From: an uncultured Microbacterium sp. | GTDB lineage: Bacteria; Actinomycetota; Actinomycetes; Actinomycetales; Microbacteriaceae | Reading direction: 5' to 3' | DNA: 64,000 nt | NCBI RefSeq assembly: GCF_937927635.1 | Contig: NZ_CALBRW010000017.1 | Coordinates: 1-64,000, forward strand | Shown: positions 1 to 6,610 of the stretch, piece by piece | How the letters are laid out: each line of letters starts with the position of its first letter | Numbering within the stretch: position 1 is the first letter of the stretch | Position numbers and translations under genes: made by a program | The notes under the pieces: generated by a model | The model's database searches: none | The model's input: the letters and a program-made list of their open reading frames with translations, nothing else | What the model was told of the DNA's origin: nothing

Positions 1-30
1 CTACTCGAAGCCGGAGGATTCAGACCCCAC

Positions 31-402
31 CTACACCCTTGATTCCGAAGAGCCCTGAATGACCGCAATCTTTGACGGAGTGCGAAGATACTGAAACCCG
101 ACGAGTTCTGCGATAGCATTTCGTTCTGATTGGGTCGGATTTTTTGACTTTTCTAGCTTCTTCAGAGCTTGGCTCGCCGCGTCCTCGATCTTCCCGAAGG
201 CTCGTTCGAGCGCGTAGCGCTCATCTCCTGCCACTGCCGAGAATGTATAAGTATGACGCGCGTGGGCGATGCCATAGGTCGTTCGTTCCTCGTACGAGTT
301 TTGCTCGCGGGAATACCACCACAGCTTTTCCTTCCCCTTCTCCAGAAAGTTGCGCTGGATGGTCTGCGCCAAGTGATGGTGTCGTTTTGGGCTATTGCTC
401 AT
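31..402 (-). CDS. Truncated DUF4238-like protein
   Basis: A 123-residue product of unknown function. The N-terminus (RHHHLAQTIQRNFL, then KLWWYSRE and a HTYTF stretch) resembles the start of DUF4238 proteins, which open with a His-rich segment, an aromatic/Arg-Phe motif and a W-Y-R/E turn. That family usually runs to 250 residues or more, so this copy looks cut off at the C-terminus; the next reading after the stop is only nine codons to another stop at the window edge. The ATG has a GAGAAG Shine-Dalgarno 7 nt upstream. It lies in lower-GC DNA beside the duplicated A/HTH modules and reads away from them. Family assignment is by resemblance only. Confidence 0.5.
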   Translation of the reverse strand: MSNSPKRHHHLAQTIQRNFLEKGKEKLWWYSREQNSYEERTTYGIAHARHTYTFSAVAGDERYALERAFGKIEDAASQALKKLEKSKNPTQSERNAIAELVGFQYLRTPSKIAVIQGSSESRV

Positions 403-465
403 AGTTACTTCTCAATATGGACTATTAGCGTTGCTTCGTAAAGATGTGTCATGTGTTGCTCATGC

Positions 466-493
466 TTGCAATCGCGGGGGATTGGTTCATAGT
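466..493 (+). promoter_or_regulatory. Promoter of gene A, copy 1
   Basis: TTGCAA, 16-nt spacer, CATAGT. The predicted transcription start falls about 4 nt before the ATG at 505, so the message has essentially no 5' leader, and no Shine-Dalgarno is visible. The same boxes at the same spacing precede the second copy of the gene, which supports both the promoter and the start codon. Confidence 0.6.
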
Positions 494-504
494 AAGCACC
501 TACT

Positions 505-966
505 ATGCCGCGATTGACCTCAAAGGACTACCTCGCTCAGCGCCGACTCCTCATCGAGGAGTGGTACGAGCATGACGCGATCGCCTTCGCCGAAGTGCCT
601 CTCCGGGGGCAGCACGATCTCCACGACTTCTACGCTCCCACCGAACCGCTCAGCGATGCTGATGTGCTGAAGCACCGTGCCGCCATGACCAAAGCCTTCC
701 CTTCCTTGCCGCAGAAAGCTGGTCGTGCACTGCAAGCGCTACTGCTCGGGCGGGAGGTCCACCTGCAACGCGTCGCGGTTCGACAAGTTGCGTCCACTCC
801 TCCGAAGCGGACGTCGAGGACGAGTGGCGTACGCATCGCTGCTGTCGTGCGGCCGAAGACTGATCTCCGCCTTCTAGCGAAGGCGCTCGTTGAGTTGTCT
901 GTCAGTGACACAGATGGATCGCTCCTTCGTGAACTGCAGCAGAAGCAGCGGCAGAGACATCTTTAG
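505..966 (+). CDS. Unrecognised protein A, copy 1
   Basis: A 153-residue protein I do not recognise. It begins MPRLTSKDYLAQRRLLIEEW, continues with a conserved QHDLHDFYAPTE stretch, a helical centre (MTKAFPSLPQKAGRAL), a variable Lys/Arg/Ser linker, and a conserved C-terminal block GVRIAAVVRPKTDLRLLAKA that ends in a Gln/Lys-rich tail. No signal peptide, membrane segment or catalytic motif is seen. The second copy at 1698-2150 is highly similar throughout except in the linker. The ATG is chosen because both copies share it and the promoter just before it. The 3' end overlaps the convergent HTH gene by 4 nt. It is presumably part of a mobile or defence-type module. Confidence 0.7.
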   Translation: MPRLTSKDYLAQRRLLIEEWYEHDAIAFAEVPLRGQHDLHDFYAPTEPLSDADVLKHRAAMTKAFPSLPQKAGRALQALLLGREVHLQRVAVRQVASTPPKRTSRTSGVRIAAVVRPKTDLRLLAKALVELSVSDTDGSLLRELQQKQRQRHL

Positions 967-1409
967 CGAGTTCGCGGTGCTTTCGCTCGCATATCTACTC
1001 CACTCTTGTGCAAACTCCGAAGTACAGCGCCATGCGATAGCCCGTGCCTTGCCTCGAGCTCGCGCACCGTCAGGCCGGCCTCGTACTCCTCCGCGAGCTG
1101 CCGAGCGGTCGCGTCACTCACCTGCTGTTTCCGAATCGTGACGCCCTGTGCACGCAACATCCGGGTCAGTGCGGAGTTGGCGACGCCAAGCTCATTGGCC
1201 AGCGACCGGGCGCTCTCACCTGCCTGTGCGCGGCGTACCAACTCCGCCACCTTTGCTTCACCCAGTCGCTTCGACAACTCCTGTGGTCGGTACGAAACTT
1301 GCTTGTTCAAACCATCGGAGCGCTGCCGAGAAAGGGCCAGTTTTCGCAGACCATCAGGGGTAAAGCTGCCGCGCGCAATGTTTGAACAGAGGTCGAGAGT
1401 GCCAGCCAT
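963..1409 (-). CDS. Tandem helix-turn-helix protein, copy 1
   Basis: A 148-residue putative DNA-binding protein. After a conserved N-terminal segment (AGTLDLCSNI, then DGLNKQVSYRPQELSKRLG at about 33-51) come two resolvase-type helix-turn-helix units: GESARSLANELGVANSALTR at about 64-83 and AGLTVRELEARHGLSHGAVL at about 111-130. These resemble the C-terminal DNA-binding domain of serine recombinases, but there is no catalytic domain. The gene faces gene A tail to tail; the stop codons overlap by 4 nt. A second copy lies at 4149-4595. A role in regulation or in element mobility is inferred from the fold and the context only. Confidence 0.7.
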   Translation of the reverse strand: MAGTLDLCSNIARGSFTPDGLRKLALSRQRSDGLNKQVSYRPQELSKRLGEAKVAELVRRAQAGESARSLANELGVANSALTRMLRAQGVTIRKQQVSDATARQLAEEYEAGLTVRELEARHGLSHGAVLRSLHKSGVDMRAKAPRTR

Positions 1410-1426
1410 AGACGCACTTATGTTTC

Positions 1427-1456
1427 AAAAATAGCCCCTCAACAGGGGTTATTTTT
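1427..1456. terminator. Bidirectional intrinsic terminator
   Basis: AAAAATAGCCCC, loop TCAACA, GGGGTTATTTTT: a 12-bp stem with one G-U pair and T-runs in both directions. It would stop readthrough from gene A on the plus strand. On the minus strand it lies only 17 nt before the HTH start codon, where it could also act as an attenuator. Confidence 0.75.
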
Positions 1457-1547
1457 AGTTTGAACGGTACGCTCGGATTTGGCCCGTGCTGACCGATTTG
1501 CCCGCTGACCCCTGTTTTTCATGGTTCGAGTCCGGAATGGGGTTTGG

Positions 1548-1592
1548 TTATCGGTACACTTTCTTGTTCAAACCGTCACCTCTGTCGGATGT
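1548..1592 (-). pseudogene. Relic of a third HTH gene copy
   Basis: A 14-codon reading ending in a stop encodes RGDGLNKKVYR, which matches the DGLNKQVSYR segment of the two HTH genes. The DNA core (TCGGTAC ... CTTGTTCAAACCGTC) is shared with 1295-1320 and 4475-4502. The surrounding 288-bp gap (1410-1697) is otherwise non-coding. It is read as an eroded third module; a recombination site made of the same sequence is the alternative. Confidence 0.4.
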
Positions 1593-1659
1593 ACCGATGG
1601 TGTTGTACGGATTGCAACGTAATCCACTCCGATTCCAAGCTTCTTGCTTCTGCTCACGC

Positions 1660-1687
1660 TTGCAATCCCAAGTGAGCGGTTCATAGT
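1660..1687 (+). promoter_or_regulatory. Promoter of gene A, copy 2
   Basis: TTGCAA, 16-nt spacer, CATAGT, identical in boxes and spacing to the promoter of copy 1. The following ATG at 1698 lies 10 nt after the -10 box, so the leader is very short and lacks a Shine-Dalgarno. Confidence 0.6.
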
Positions 1688-1697
1688 GAGTAGCAAC

Positions 1698-2150
1698 ATG
1701 CCGCGCCTGACCTCCAAGGACTATCTCGCTCAGCGCCGTCTCCTTATTGAGGAGTGGTTCGATCGTGATGCGATCGGCTTCGGAGACGTGCCCCTCCAGG
1801 CTCAGCACGATCTCCACGACTTCTACGCGCCGACCGAGTCGTTTACTGACGTCGATGCTTTGGAGCACCGCTTCGCCATGACTAAAGCCTTCCCTTCTCT
1901 GCCGCAGAAAGCCGGCCGTGCCCTGGAAGCGCTCCTGCTTGGTCAGGAGCTCCGCGAGCAGCGTCTCGCGGCTGCTCGCAAGATAGCGAGCCAACCTTCA
2001 CCTCGGACCGCCAAGTCCCGTGGGGTTCGTATCGCCGCAGTCGTTCGACCCAAGCCGGACCTTCGTCTGCTCGCCAAGGCGATCGTTGAGCTGTCGATTA
2101 GCGACACGGACGGATCACTCCTGCGCGAACTGCAGGAGAAGCAGCGCTGA
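1698..2150 (+). CDS. Unrecognised protein A, copy 2
   Basis: A 150-residue paralogue of the product of 505-966, sharing the N-terminal MPRLTSKDYLAQRRLLIEEW, the HDLHDFYAPTE stretch and the C-terminal GVRIAAVVRPKPDLRLLAKA block. It is three residues shorter because its stop comes earlier. An in-frame ATG exists upstream at 1644, but the start at 1698 is preferred because it aligns with copy 1 and sits right after the shared promoter. Unlike copy 1, it is followed not by the HTH gene but by the DUF6414-like/AAA+ operon. Function unknown. Confidence 0.7.
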   Translation: MPRLTSKDYLAQRRLLIEEWFDRDAIGFGDVPLQAQHDLHDFYAPTESFTDVDALEHRFAMTKAFPSLPQKAGRALEALLLGQELREQRLAAARKIASQPSPRTAKSRGVRIAAVVRPKPDLRLLAKAIVELSISDTDGSLLRELQEKQR

Positions 2151-2168
2151 CAGTCATCGTGCTTGCGC

Positions 2169-2196
2169 TTGACGTGTCGGAGGCGGCTGTCATAAT
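2169..2196 (+). promoter_or_regulatory. Promoter of the DUF6414-AAA+ operon
   Basis: TTGACG, 16-nt spacer, CATAAT: the most consensus-like promoter in the island. The predicted start near 2203 gives a leader of about 20 nt containing GGGGAG, correctly spaced before the ATG at 2224. The two-gene operon can therefore be transcribed independently of gene A. Confidence 0.65.
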
Positions 2197-2223
2197 CAGG
2201 GGCACTATGGGGAGTAAGAACTG

Positions 2224-2997
2224 ATGGCTGCATCTAAGAGCGAACATTCAAAGAGGATGACGAAGGTCGTCTACTTCGACGAGGAGTCGGCGTCTGACTA
2301 CCTCGACATCACAGCTGGCGGCCGAGAGACTGCCACCACTGAGAAGATCAAGGAACGTGCGAAGTCTGCGCATACTGACGTCGAAGCAAAGTTGGTCGCC
2401 AAGCTCAGCTGGCTGCCGTTTCTTGGAGGGTCTGCAGAAGCTGGAGCGGGAGTCGGCCTCTCCGCTGCTGGGCGCAGCATTCTGAGCAAGACGCTCTCCA
2501 ATACGATTCTGACCGACTATCTCGAGAGGTCCCGGGACGACAAGAGTATCCAGCAGCTACGGGGTCTGCGAGTGACTGCGCCTAACGTTTCGATGGCGTT
2601 CCTGAAGATGTATGCGCCGTACATGATCGCGCTGAAGACTGAGGATGCCGTTGTCGATCTCTCGCGTCTCGACGAAGCTCTCGCTGGCGCCAAGGGCTAC
2701 TACGAACTCATTGGTGAAGCCAAAGAGTCGGGCACGAAGTGCGTCCTCCGCTTCAACATTCGAGCGTTTCGCAACAACTACGGTCTTACCGACTTGAGTC
2801 GCATGGAACTGGTCTTCCACGGTGTTCGCGTCGGTAAAGCCAGCGAGGGCGGCCTCGACATGCAGGCGGAGATGTCTCAGGTGTCGGGCGCTGAATCGCT
2901 CTCTGCGAAGGACATTCTTGACGGTACTTCTACCACCGAGGATGCGCTTCTCGATGTCTACGACATCGTCCTTGCAGGGGTCGAGCATGAAGGGTGA
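2224..2997 (+). CDS. DUF6414-like protein
   Basis: A 257-residue protein resembling the DUF6414 family. Seen features are an N-terminal KVVYFDEESASDYLDI (about 14-29), a small-residue and possibly membrane-interacting stretch (FLGGSAEAGAGVGLSAAG, about 66-83), SNTILTDYL (about 91-99), VTAPNVSMAFLKMYAPYM, KGYYELIGEAKES, LRFNIRAFRNNYGLTDLSRM, and a C-terminal DVYDIVLAGVEHEG. The same order of motifs is familiar from DUF6414 members in other phyla, whose biochemical function is not known to me. It has its own promoter and ribosome-binding site. The stop overlaps the start of the AAA+ gene (ATG within GAGCATGAAGGGTGA), so the two are translationally coupled and probably act together. Confidence 0.7.
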   Translation: MAASKSEHSKRMTKVVYFDEESASDYLDITAGGRETATTEKIKERAKSAHTDVEAKLVAKLSWLPFLGGSAEAGAGVGLSAAGRSILSKTLSNTILTDYLERSRDDKSIQQLRGLRVTAPNVSMAFLKMYAPYMIALKTEDAVVDLSRLDEALAGAKGYYELIGEAKESGTKCVLRFNIRAFRNNYGLTDLSRMELVFHGVRVGKASEGGLDMQAEMSQVSGAESLSAKDILDGTSTTEDALLDVYDIVLAGVEHEG

Positions 2998-4141
2998 CGT
3001 GCAGGTCACCATCTACTACGGACCGCTCTCATGGTTCAAGGCGCAGCTGCCGAAGGGCAAGAATCACAAGAGTCTGCTTGAGATCGTCATCGAACGAGAT
3101 GAGGCTAGCCGTCTCCACCGGCACCGCATGGAGGGGCAAGAGATCCCCGAGCCTGAAGCAGCCAAACGTCCCAAATATGTCGTTGCCGAGTCAAGCGACT
3201 ACGCCAGCTTGAACGAGCACGTCATCACCAACTTTGCAGGACAGGTTCGCGCGATCAATCCGGAACACCTTTATCTCCACAACCCGCCTGTCGCCGTCCA
3301 GACCCAGATGCAGCGCGTCTTCGGACTCAAGAAGGACGACATCAAGCGCTACGAGTATCCCGTAGTGACACGCAAGACATTGGTTGAGGTCCACGATGGC
3401 TTCGCAAGCCATCTGATCGGTCAGGAGTCGGTCAAGGAGCAACTCCTCGCAGCGCTCTATCCACTCACTTCGGCAGGGCGAAAGAAGCCCGTTGTACTCA
3501 TGTTCTATGGGCCGTCTGGAGTTGGCAAGACGGAGACGGCACAGTTTGTGAACGGACTTCTCGGTGAGCAGAACGAACTCATGAGAAAGCAGTTCTCGAT
3601 GTTTCAGAACGACCGATTTGCGTCGTATCTGTTCGGGGGACATCACAACGAAGCCTCCTTTGCCCATGACCTCCTCGATCGAGAGTCAGGCGTCATACTC
3701 ATCGACGAGTTTGACAAGGCCAATCCCATCTTCCACAGCGCGTTCTATCAACTGTTCGACGAAGGCGTGTTTGAGGATCGCAACTACCGGCTAGAAATCG
3801 GCCCCGCGCTCATCATCTGTACGTCCAACTACGGATCCGAGAACCAGATCCGACAGACATTGGGCGACGCGCTTTACTCACGCTTCGACGCCCTCATCCG
3901 CTACGAAGAGCTCAAGCCAGCGCAGATTGTGCAGATCATCGACAAGCTCTTCGATCGCAGACTGTCCCAGCTGGATGACGAAGAGCGTGGTCAACTCGAT
4001 GAGGATGTGCTTCGAGGGGGCTTGCATCGCTTGGCCGCAAACGTGGGCAACGTTCGGAAGCTCGGTAAGCAGGTCGACGAGGTTGTCTCGCTGCAGCTGG
4101 TCCGATCAGTTCTTGCCGAAGAGCGTTCTGAGACGGCTTAG
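2987..4141 (+). CDS. ClpB/ClpX-type AAA+ ATPase
   Basis: A 384-residue single-AAA+ protein. The first ~135 residues are unassigned (MKGDVQVTIYYGPLSWF and a charged region). The ATPase core follows: Walker A GPSGVGKT (175-182), Walker B VILIDEFD (236-243) with the Clp-like QLFDEGVFED afterwards, sensor 1 TSN (279-281), a candidate arginine finger in YSRFDALI (R299), and a sensor-2-like GNVRKL (R357). This is the Clp/HSP100 arrangement with one ATPase module and no visible protease-docking loop. The start is the ATG overlapping the end of the DUF6414-like gene; an upstream extension of the frame lies inside that gene and is rejected. The stop is 7 nt from the end of the convergent HTH gene. Inferred role: remodelling ATPase of a two-component system with the upstream protein. 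Confidence 0.8.
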   Translation: MKGDVQVTIYYGPLSWFKAQLPKGKNHKSLLEIVIERDEASRLHRHRMEGQEIPEPEAAKRPKYVVAESSDYASLNEHVITNFAGQVRAINPEHLYLHNPPVAVQTQMQRVFGLKKDDIKRYEYPVVTRKTLVEVHDGFASHLIGQESVKEQLLAALYPLTSAGRKKPVVLMFYGPSGVGKTETAQFVNGLLGEQNELMRKQFSMFQNDRFASYLFGGHHNEASFAHDLLDRESGVILIDEFDKANPIFHSAFYQLFDEGVFEDRNYRLEIGPALIICTSNYGSENQIRQTLGDALYSRFDALIRYEELKPAQIVQIIDKLFDRRLSQLDDEERGQLDEDVLRGGLHRLAANVGNVRKLGKQVDEVVSLQLVRSVLAEERSETA

Positions 4142-4148
4142 GGAGTAT

Positions 4149-4595
4149 CTACCGCCTCCGAGGGGCACTTGCGCGCATCGTGACACCGCTGCGATGCAGA
4201 CTGCGCAGCACCGCGCCATGCGACAGCCCGTACTTTTCCTCGAGTTCGGCCATCGTGGCGCCAGCCGCATACTCGCTCGCCAAGTTGGCTGCTTCGTCCT
4301 CGCTCACCTTCCGCTTCGTGATGGAGGCGCCCTGGGCGCGCAGCATCCGGGTCAAGGCCGAGTTCGCGACGCCAAGCTCCTGGGCCAATGATCTGACGCT
4401 CTCACCGTCATTGACTCGGCGCACTAACTCCTCAACTTTCTCTGCGCCAAGCCGCTTCGACAACTCCTGTGGTCGGTACGAAACTTGCTTGTTCAAACCG
4501 TCCGGACGCTGCCGAGGAATGGCCAATTTCCGCAGTCCATCAGGGGTAAAGCTGCCGTGCGCAATGTTTGAACAGAGGTCGAGAGTGCCAGCCAG
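4149..4595 (-). CDS. Tandem helix-turn-helix protein, copy 2 (start lost?)
   Basis: The reading matches the 148-residue product of 963-1409 along its whole length, including the two resolvase-type HTH units (GESVRSLAQELGVANSALTR and AGATMAELEEKYGLSHGAVL). The codon aligned with the first ATG is CTG here, apparently after loss of two bases, and similarity ends within a few bases of it. The frame stays open upstream; the first alternative start is a GTG at 4757, which would give 202 residues with a charged, unrecognised N-terminus. So this copy is either recently inactivated or starts differently. It faces the AAA+ gene with a 7-nt gap, just as copy 1 faces gene A. Confidence 0.6.
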   Translation of the reverse strand: MAGTLDLCSNIAHGSFTPDGLRKLAIPRQRPDGLNKQVSYRPQELSKRLGAEKVEELVRRVNDGESVRSLAQELGVANSALTRMLRAQGASITKRKVSEDEAANLASEYAAGATMAELEEKYGLSHGAVLRSLHRSGVTMRASAPRRR

Positions 4596-4644
4596 ACGGT
4601 TCTCACTCGAACCAAGGTCAAATGAACCAGTTTTTGACTTCTCT

Positions 4645-4672
4645 GAACTCCCTGCCTTCGGGCGGGGAGTTC
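4645..4672. terminator. 12-bp hairpin with TTCG loop
   Basis: GAACTCCCTGCC, loop TTCG, GGCGGGGAGTTC, followed on the plus strand by a T-rich stretch. It would close the island on its right side. Read on the minus strand, the hairpin followed by AGAGAAGTCAAA resembles the right end of IS200/IS605-type elements, but no transposase gene adjoins it. Confidence 0.55.
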
Positions 4673-4890
4673 TTGTTCTCCGCTCCTCGATTGCGCGCTG
4701 CCTCTGAGGTTCGCGGAGCTGGCGGTCGGCCTGGTCGCGCTCGATCGTGATCTGCACGCGATCGCCTTCTAGGCGGATGATCGGGCTTCGCGATCGGAAG
4801 AGTGCCGGTGGCGGCGCGCTCTGGTTCGTCCTTTGATTGAATTTCAGGTCGGCTCCTGATCGGTCCTGTCTGCGCGCGTACGCTCGGGGG

Positions 4891-5859
4891 ATGCGGACAC
4901 AGCGTGCGGCGGTCGTGTACAACCCGGTCAAAGTGCGCCTTGACCAGGTCCGCCGCGCTGTTGGCGAGCAGGAGCGTGCGCACGGCTGGGAGTCGTCTCG
5001 CTGGTATGAGACGAGCAGCGAGGATTCGGGGGTTCGTGCCGCCGAGGACGCGCTCGCCGGCGACCCGACGTTGGTGATCGTCGCCGGTGGAGACGGCACG
5101 GTGCGGACGGTCGCCGAGGTCGTGCACGGGACTGGTGCGCCGATGGCGCTGCTGCCCGCCGGAACCGGGAATCTCCTGGCCCGAAACCTCGGACTACCGT
5201 TGAATGACGTCGATGACGCGGTCGCTACGGCGTTCTCGGGAGCGACCAGAGCGATAGACGTGGGCGTGGCCGAGCTCGAGAACGAGACCGGAGAGCGGCG
5301 CACGCACCTGTTCCTGGTCATGGCCGGCATCGGACTCGATGCGGAGATGGCTGAGAACACGACCGTGCTGGCGAAGAAGCGCCTGGGATGGATGGCGTAT
5401 GTGGCGCCGATCGCGCGATCGGTCATCGCGAACCGTCTGTTCCATCTGGACTATCGCGTCGACGCAGGGCATGTGCGGTCGACGCGTGCGCACACGGTGA
5501 TCGTCGGCAACTGCGGGACTCTTACGGGCAACATGCTGTTGATCCCGAATGCGAAGGTCGACGACGGACTGCTGGATGTGGTGATGTTCCGTCCGAAGGG
5601 TCGACTGGGATGGGCGGGGATCGGGACCCGCCTGACCCTTCACGGCCTCGCGGGCCGGTCTCGGTTCGGTCGGAACGTGCTCGGCCTCGCACCGGACCTG
5701 AAAGCGCTGGGGTACGCGCAGGGCACGAGGTTCGACGCCCGGTTCGACACTCCGCGCGGGATCGAACTGGACGGAGATGGTTTCGGGCTGGTCACGCGCG
5801 CGCGGATCACCGTCAGAGCAGCAGCTCTCGACATCTGCACCCGGGCGGATGCTGCCTGA
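4891..5859 (+). CDS. Diacylglycerol kinase family lipid kinase
   Basis: A 322-residue lipid kinase of the DAGK catalytic family. The nucleotide-binding motif GGDGTVRTVAEVV (about 67-79) and PAGTGNLLARN (about 90-100) are intact, and the C-terminal half has the beta-rich substrate region ending near LDGDGFG. Family members phosphorylate diacylglycerol or related lipids at the cytoplasmic membrane. The ATG at 4891 is chosen over an upstream in-frame ATG because MRTQRAAVVYNP fits the family N-terminus and CGGGGG precedes it. It is the first clearly core-type gene after the accessory island, with high GC and standard codon use. Confidence 0.9.
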   Translation: MRTQRAAVVYNPVKVRLDQVRRAVGEQERAHGWESSRWYETSSEDSGVRAAEDALAGDPTLVIVAGGDGTVRTVAEVVHGTGAPMALLPAGTGNLLARNLGLPLNDVDDAVATAFSGATRAIDVGVAELENETGERRTHLFLVMAGIGLDAEMAENTTVLAKKRLGWMAYVAPIARSVIANRLFHLDYRVDAGHVRSTRAHTVIVGNCGTLTGNMLLIPNAKVDDGLLDVVMFRPKGRLGWAGIGTRLTLHGLAGRSRFGRNVLGLAPDLKALGYAQGTRFDARFDTPRGIELDGDGFGLVTRARITVRAAALDICTRADAA

Positions 5860-5865
5860 CGAGAC

Positions 5866-6030
5866 TCAGGCTGCCGTGCGCTTGGCCCGGTGACGGAGGA
5901 TTCCGAAGATGAGCGTGCCGATGAAGAGCACGATTCCGATGATGGCCAGCCACAGCAGACCCTGGAATACGAATCCGACGACTGACAGCACCACCCATGC
6001 CACAAGCAGGATCACGAGTACTGTCCACAT
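5866..6030 (-). CDS. Small membrane protein
   Basis: A 54-residue protein with two closely spaced hydrophobic segments (MWTVLVILLVAWVVLSVVGF and LLWLAIIGIVLFIGTLIFG) and a basic tail RHRAKRTAA. Short two-helix proteins of this kind are common in actinobacteria, with no known function. The ATG at 6030 is preferred because GGTGAGGA lies 5 nt upstream; an ATG seven codons further out (6051) lacks that support. It is convergent with the lipid kinase gene. Confidence 0.65.
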   Translation of the reverse strand: MWTVLVILLVAWVVLSVVGFVFQGLLWLAIIGIVLFIGTLIFGILRHRAKRTAA

Positions 6031-6113
6031 AGTCCTCACCGTACGCGTCATTGCAGGCAGACGGCCAGAACGGGACAGATTCACAGCAAGACGGTCTCCG
6101 ACCGTCTCGAACC

Positions 6114-6151
6114 TGTGAGCGCATACATGTCGGACGCGTACGGTCCGGCAG
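6114..6151 (+). promoter_or_regulatory. Shared promoter element, copy 1
   Basis: CTGTGAGCGCATACATGT ... GACGCGTACGGT closely matches 6570-6610. The hexamer TACGGT (6139-6144) lies 7 nt before the ATG at 6152, indicating a leaderless start. The matching block probably carries a -35 element or an operator. Confidence 0.55.
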
Positions 6152-6400
6152 ATGAACAGTGAGAGTCTGCCCGAAGAGGATGCCGACCGCGAAGCGACCA
6201 CACCGGCGAGCGACGGCGGAGTCACGCGCCGTCCGCGCGCCCCGGGCGAGGGGGAGACCAGCTGGGATCGTGCCGTGGGGCTGCACTGGCATCCGTACTC
6301 GGCAACCGCGGAGACTGCGGCGCGTGCGGATCTCGAGGATCGCGTACGGGCGTCGAAACCGAAACCCATCGACTCGCAGAGCCCTGACGAGGGCGGCTGA
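6152..6400 (+). CDS. Small hypothetical protein
   Basis: An 82-residue hydrophilic, acidic/polar protein (MNSESLPEEDADREATTP...) with a central SWDRAVGLHWHPYSATAET stretch that looks ordered. No known domain is recognised. There is no Shine-Dalgarno, but the promoter element upstream is duplicated in front of the gene at 6611 with the same distance to the ATG, which supports this start and expression. Function unknown; co-regulation with the gene at 6611 is inferred from the shared element. Confidence 0.5.
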   Translation: MNSESLPEEDADREATTPASDGGVTRRPRAPGEGETSWDRAVGLHWHPYSATAETAARADLEDRVRASKPKPIDSQSPDEGG

Positions 6401-6444
6401 GAGGAAGACTGTCGGCGAAGCAGCGACCGGTGTGGTCTCGCGAC

Positions 6445-6479
6445 TGAGCCACCGATTCTCGCGAGGAACTGGTGGCTCA
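6445..6479. terminator. Inverted repeat, probable terminator
   Basis: TGAGCCACC and GGTGGCTCA arms around a 17-nt loop that contains a second small palindrome, CTCGCGAG. It lies between the genes at 6152 and 6611. No T-run follows, so termination is only probable. Confidence 0.45.
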
Positions 6480-6569
6480 TCGTGGGGTGAGGGCTCTCAC
6501 CGTGATGACGGTCGATGGGGACACGCGCGATCCGGTGGGGGCTCTTCGACATGTCCCACCGGGCGATGC

Positions 6570-6610
6570 TGCCTGTGAGCGCACACATGTTCGAGGCGTA
6601 CCGTCGGTTC
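6570..6610 (+). promoter_or_regulatory. Shared promoter element, copy 2
   Basis: CTGTGAGCGCACACATGTTC ... GGCGTACCGT repeats the element at 6114-6151. TACCGT (6599-6604) is again followed by ATG after 6 nt. The conserved geometry argues for a common sigma factor or regulator and a leaderless transcript. Confidence 0.55.

Noticed and set aside
1519..1542. tRNA 3'-end remnant (GGTTCGAGTCCGG) as an integration site
   Set aside because: Only the T-loop-like string matches; the T-stem does not pair and no acceptor stem or second copy is found.
2822..2986. Upstream extension of the AAA+ reading frame
   Set aside because: It lies inside the DUF6414-like gene, is Arg/Ser-rich low complexity, and the coupled ATG at 2987 is the natural start.
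4596..5426. Long N-terminal extension of the second HTH gene across the lipid kinase gene
   Set aside because: The region is antisense to a clear lipid kinase; only the part matching copy 1 is supported.
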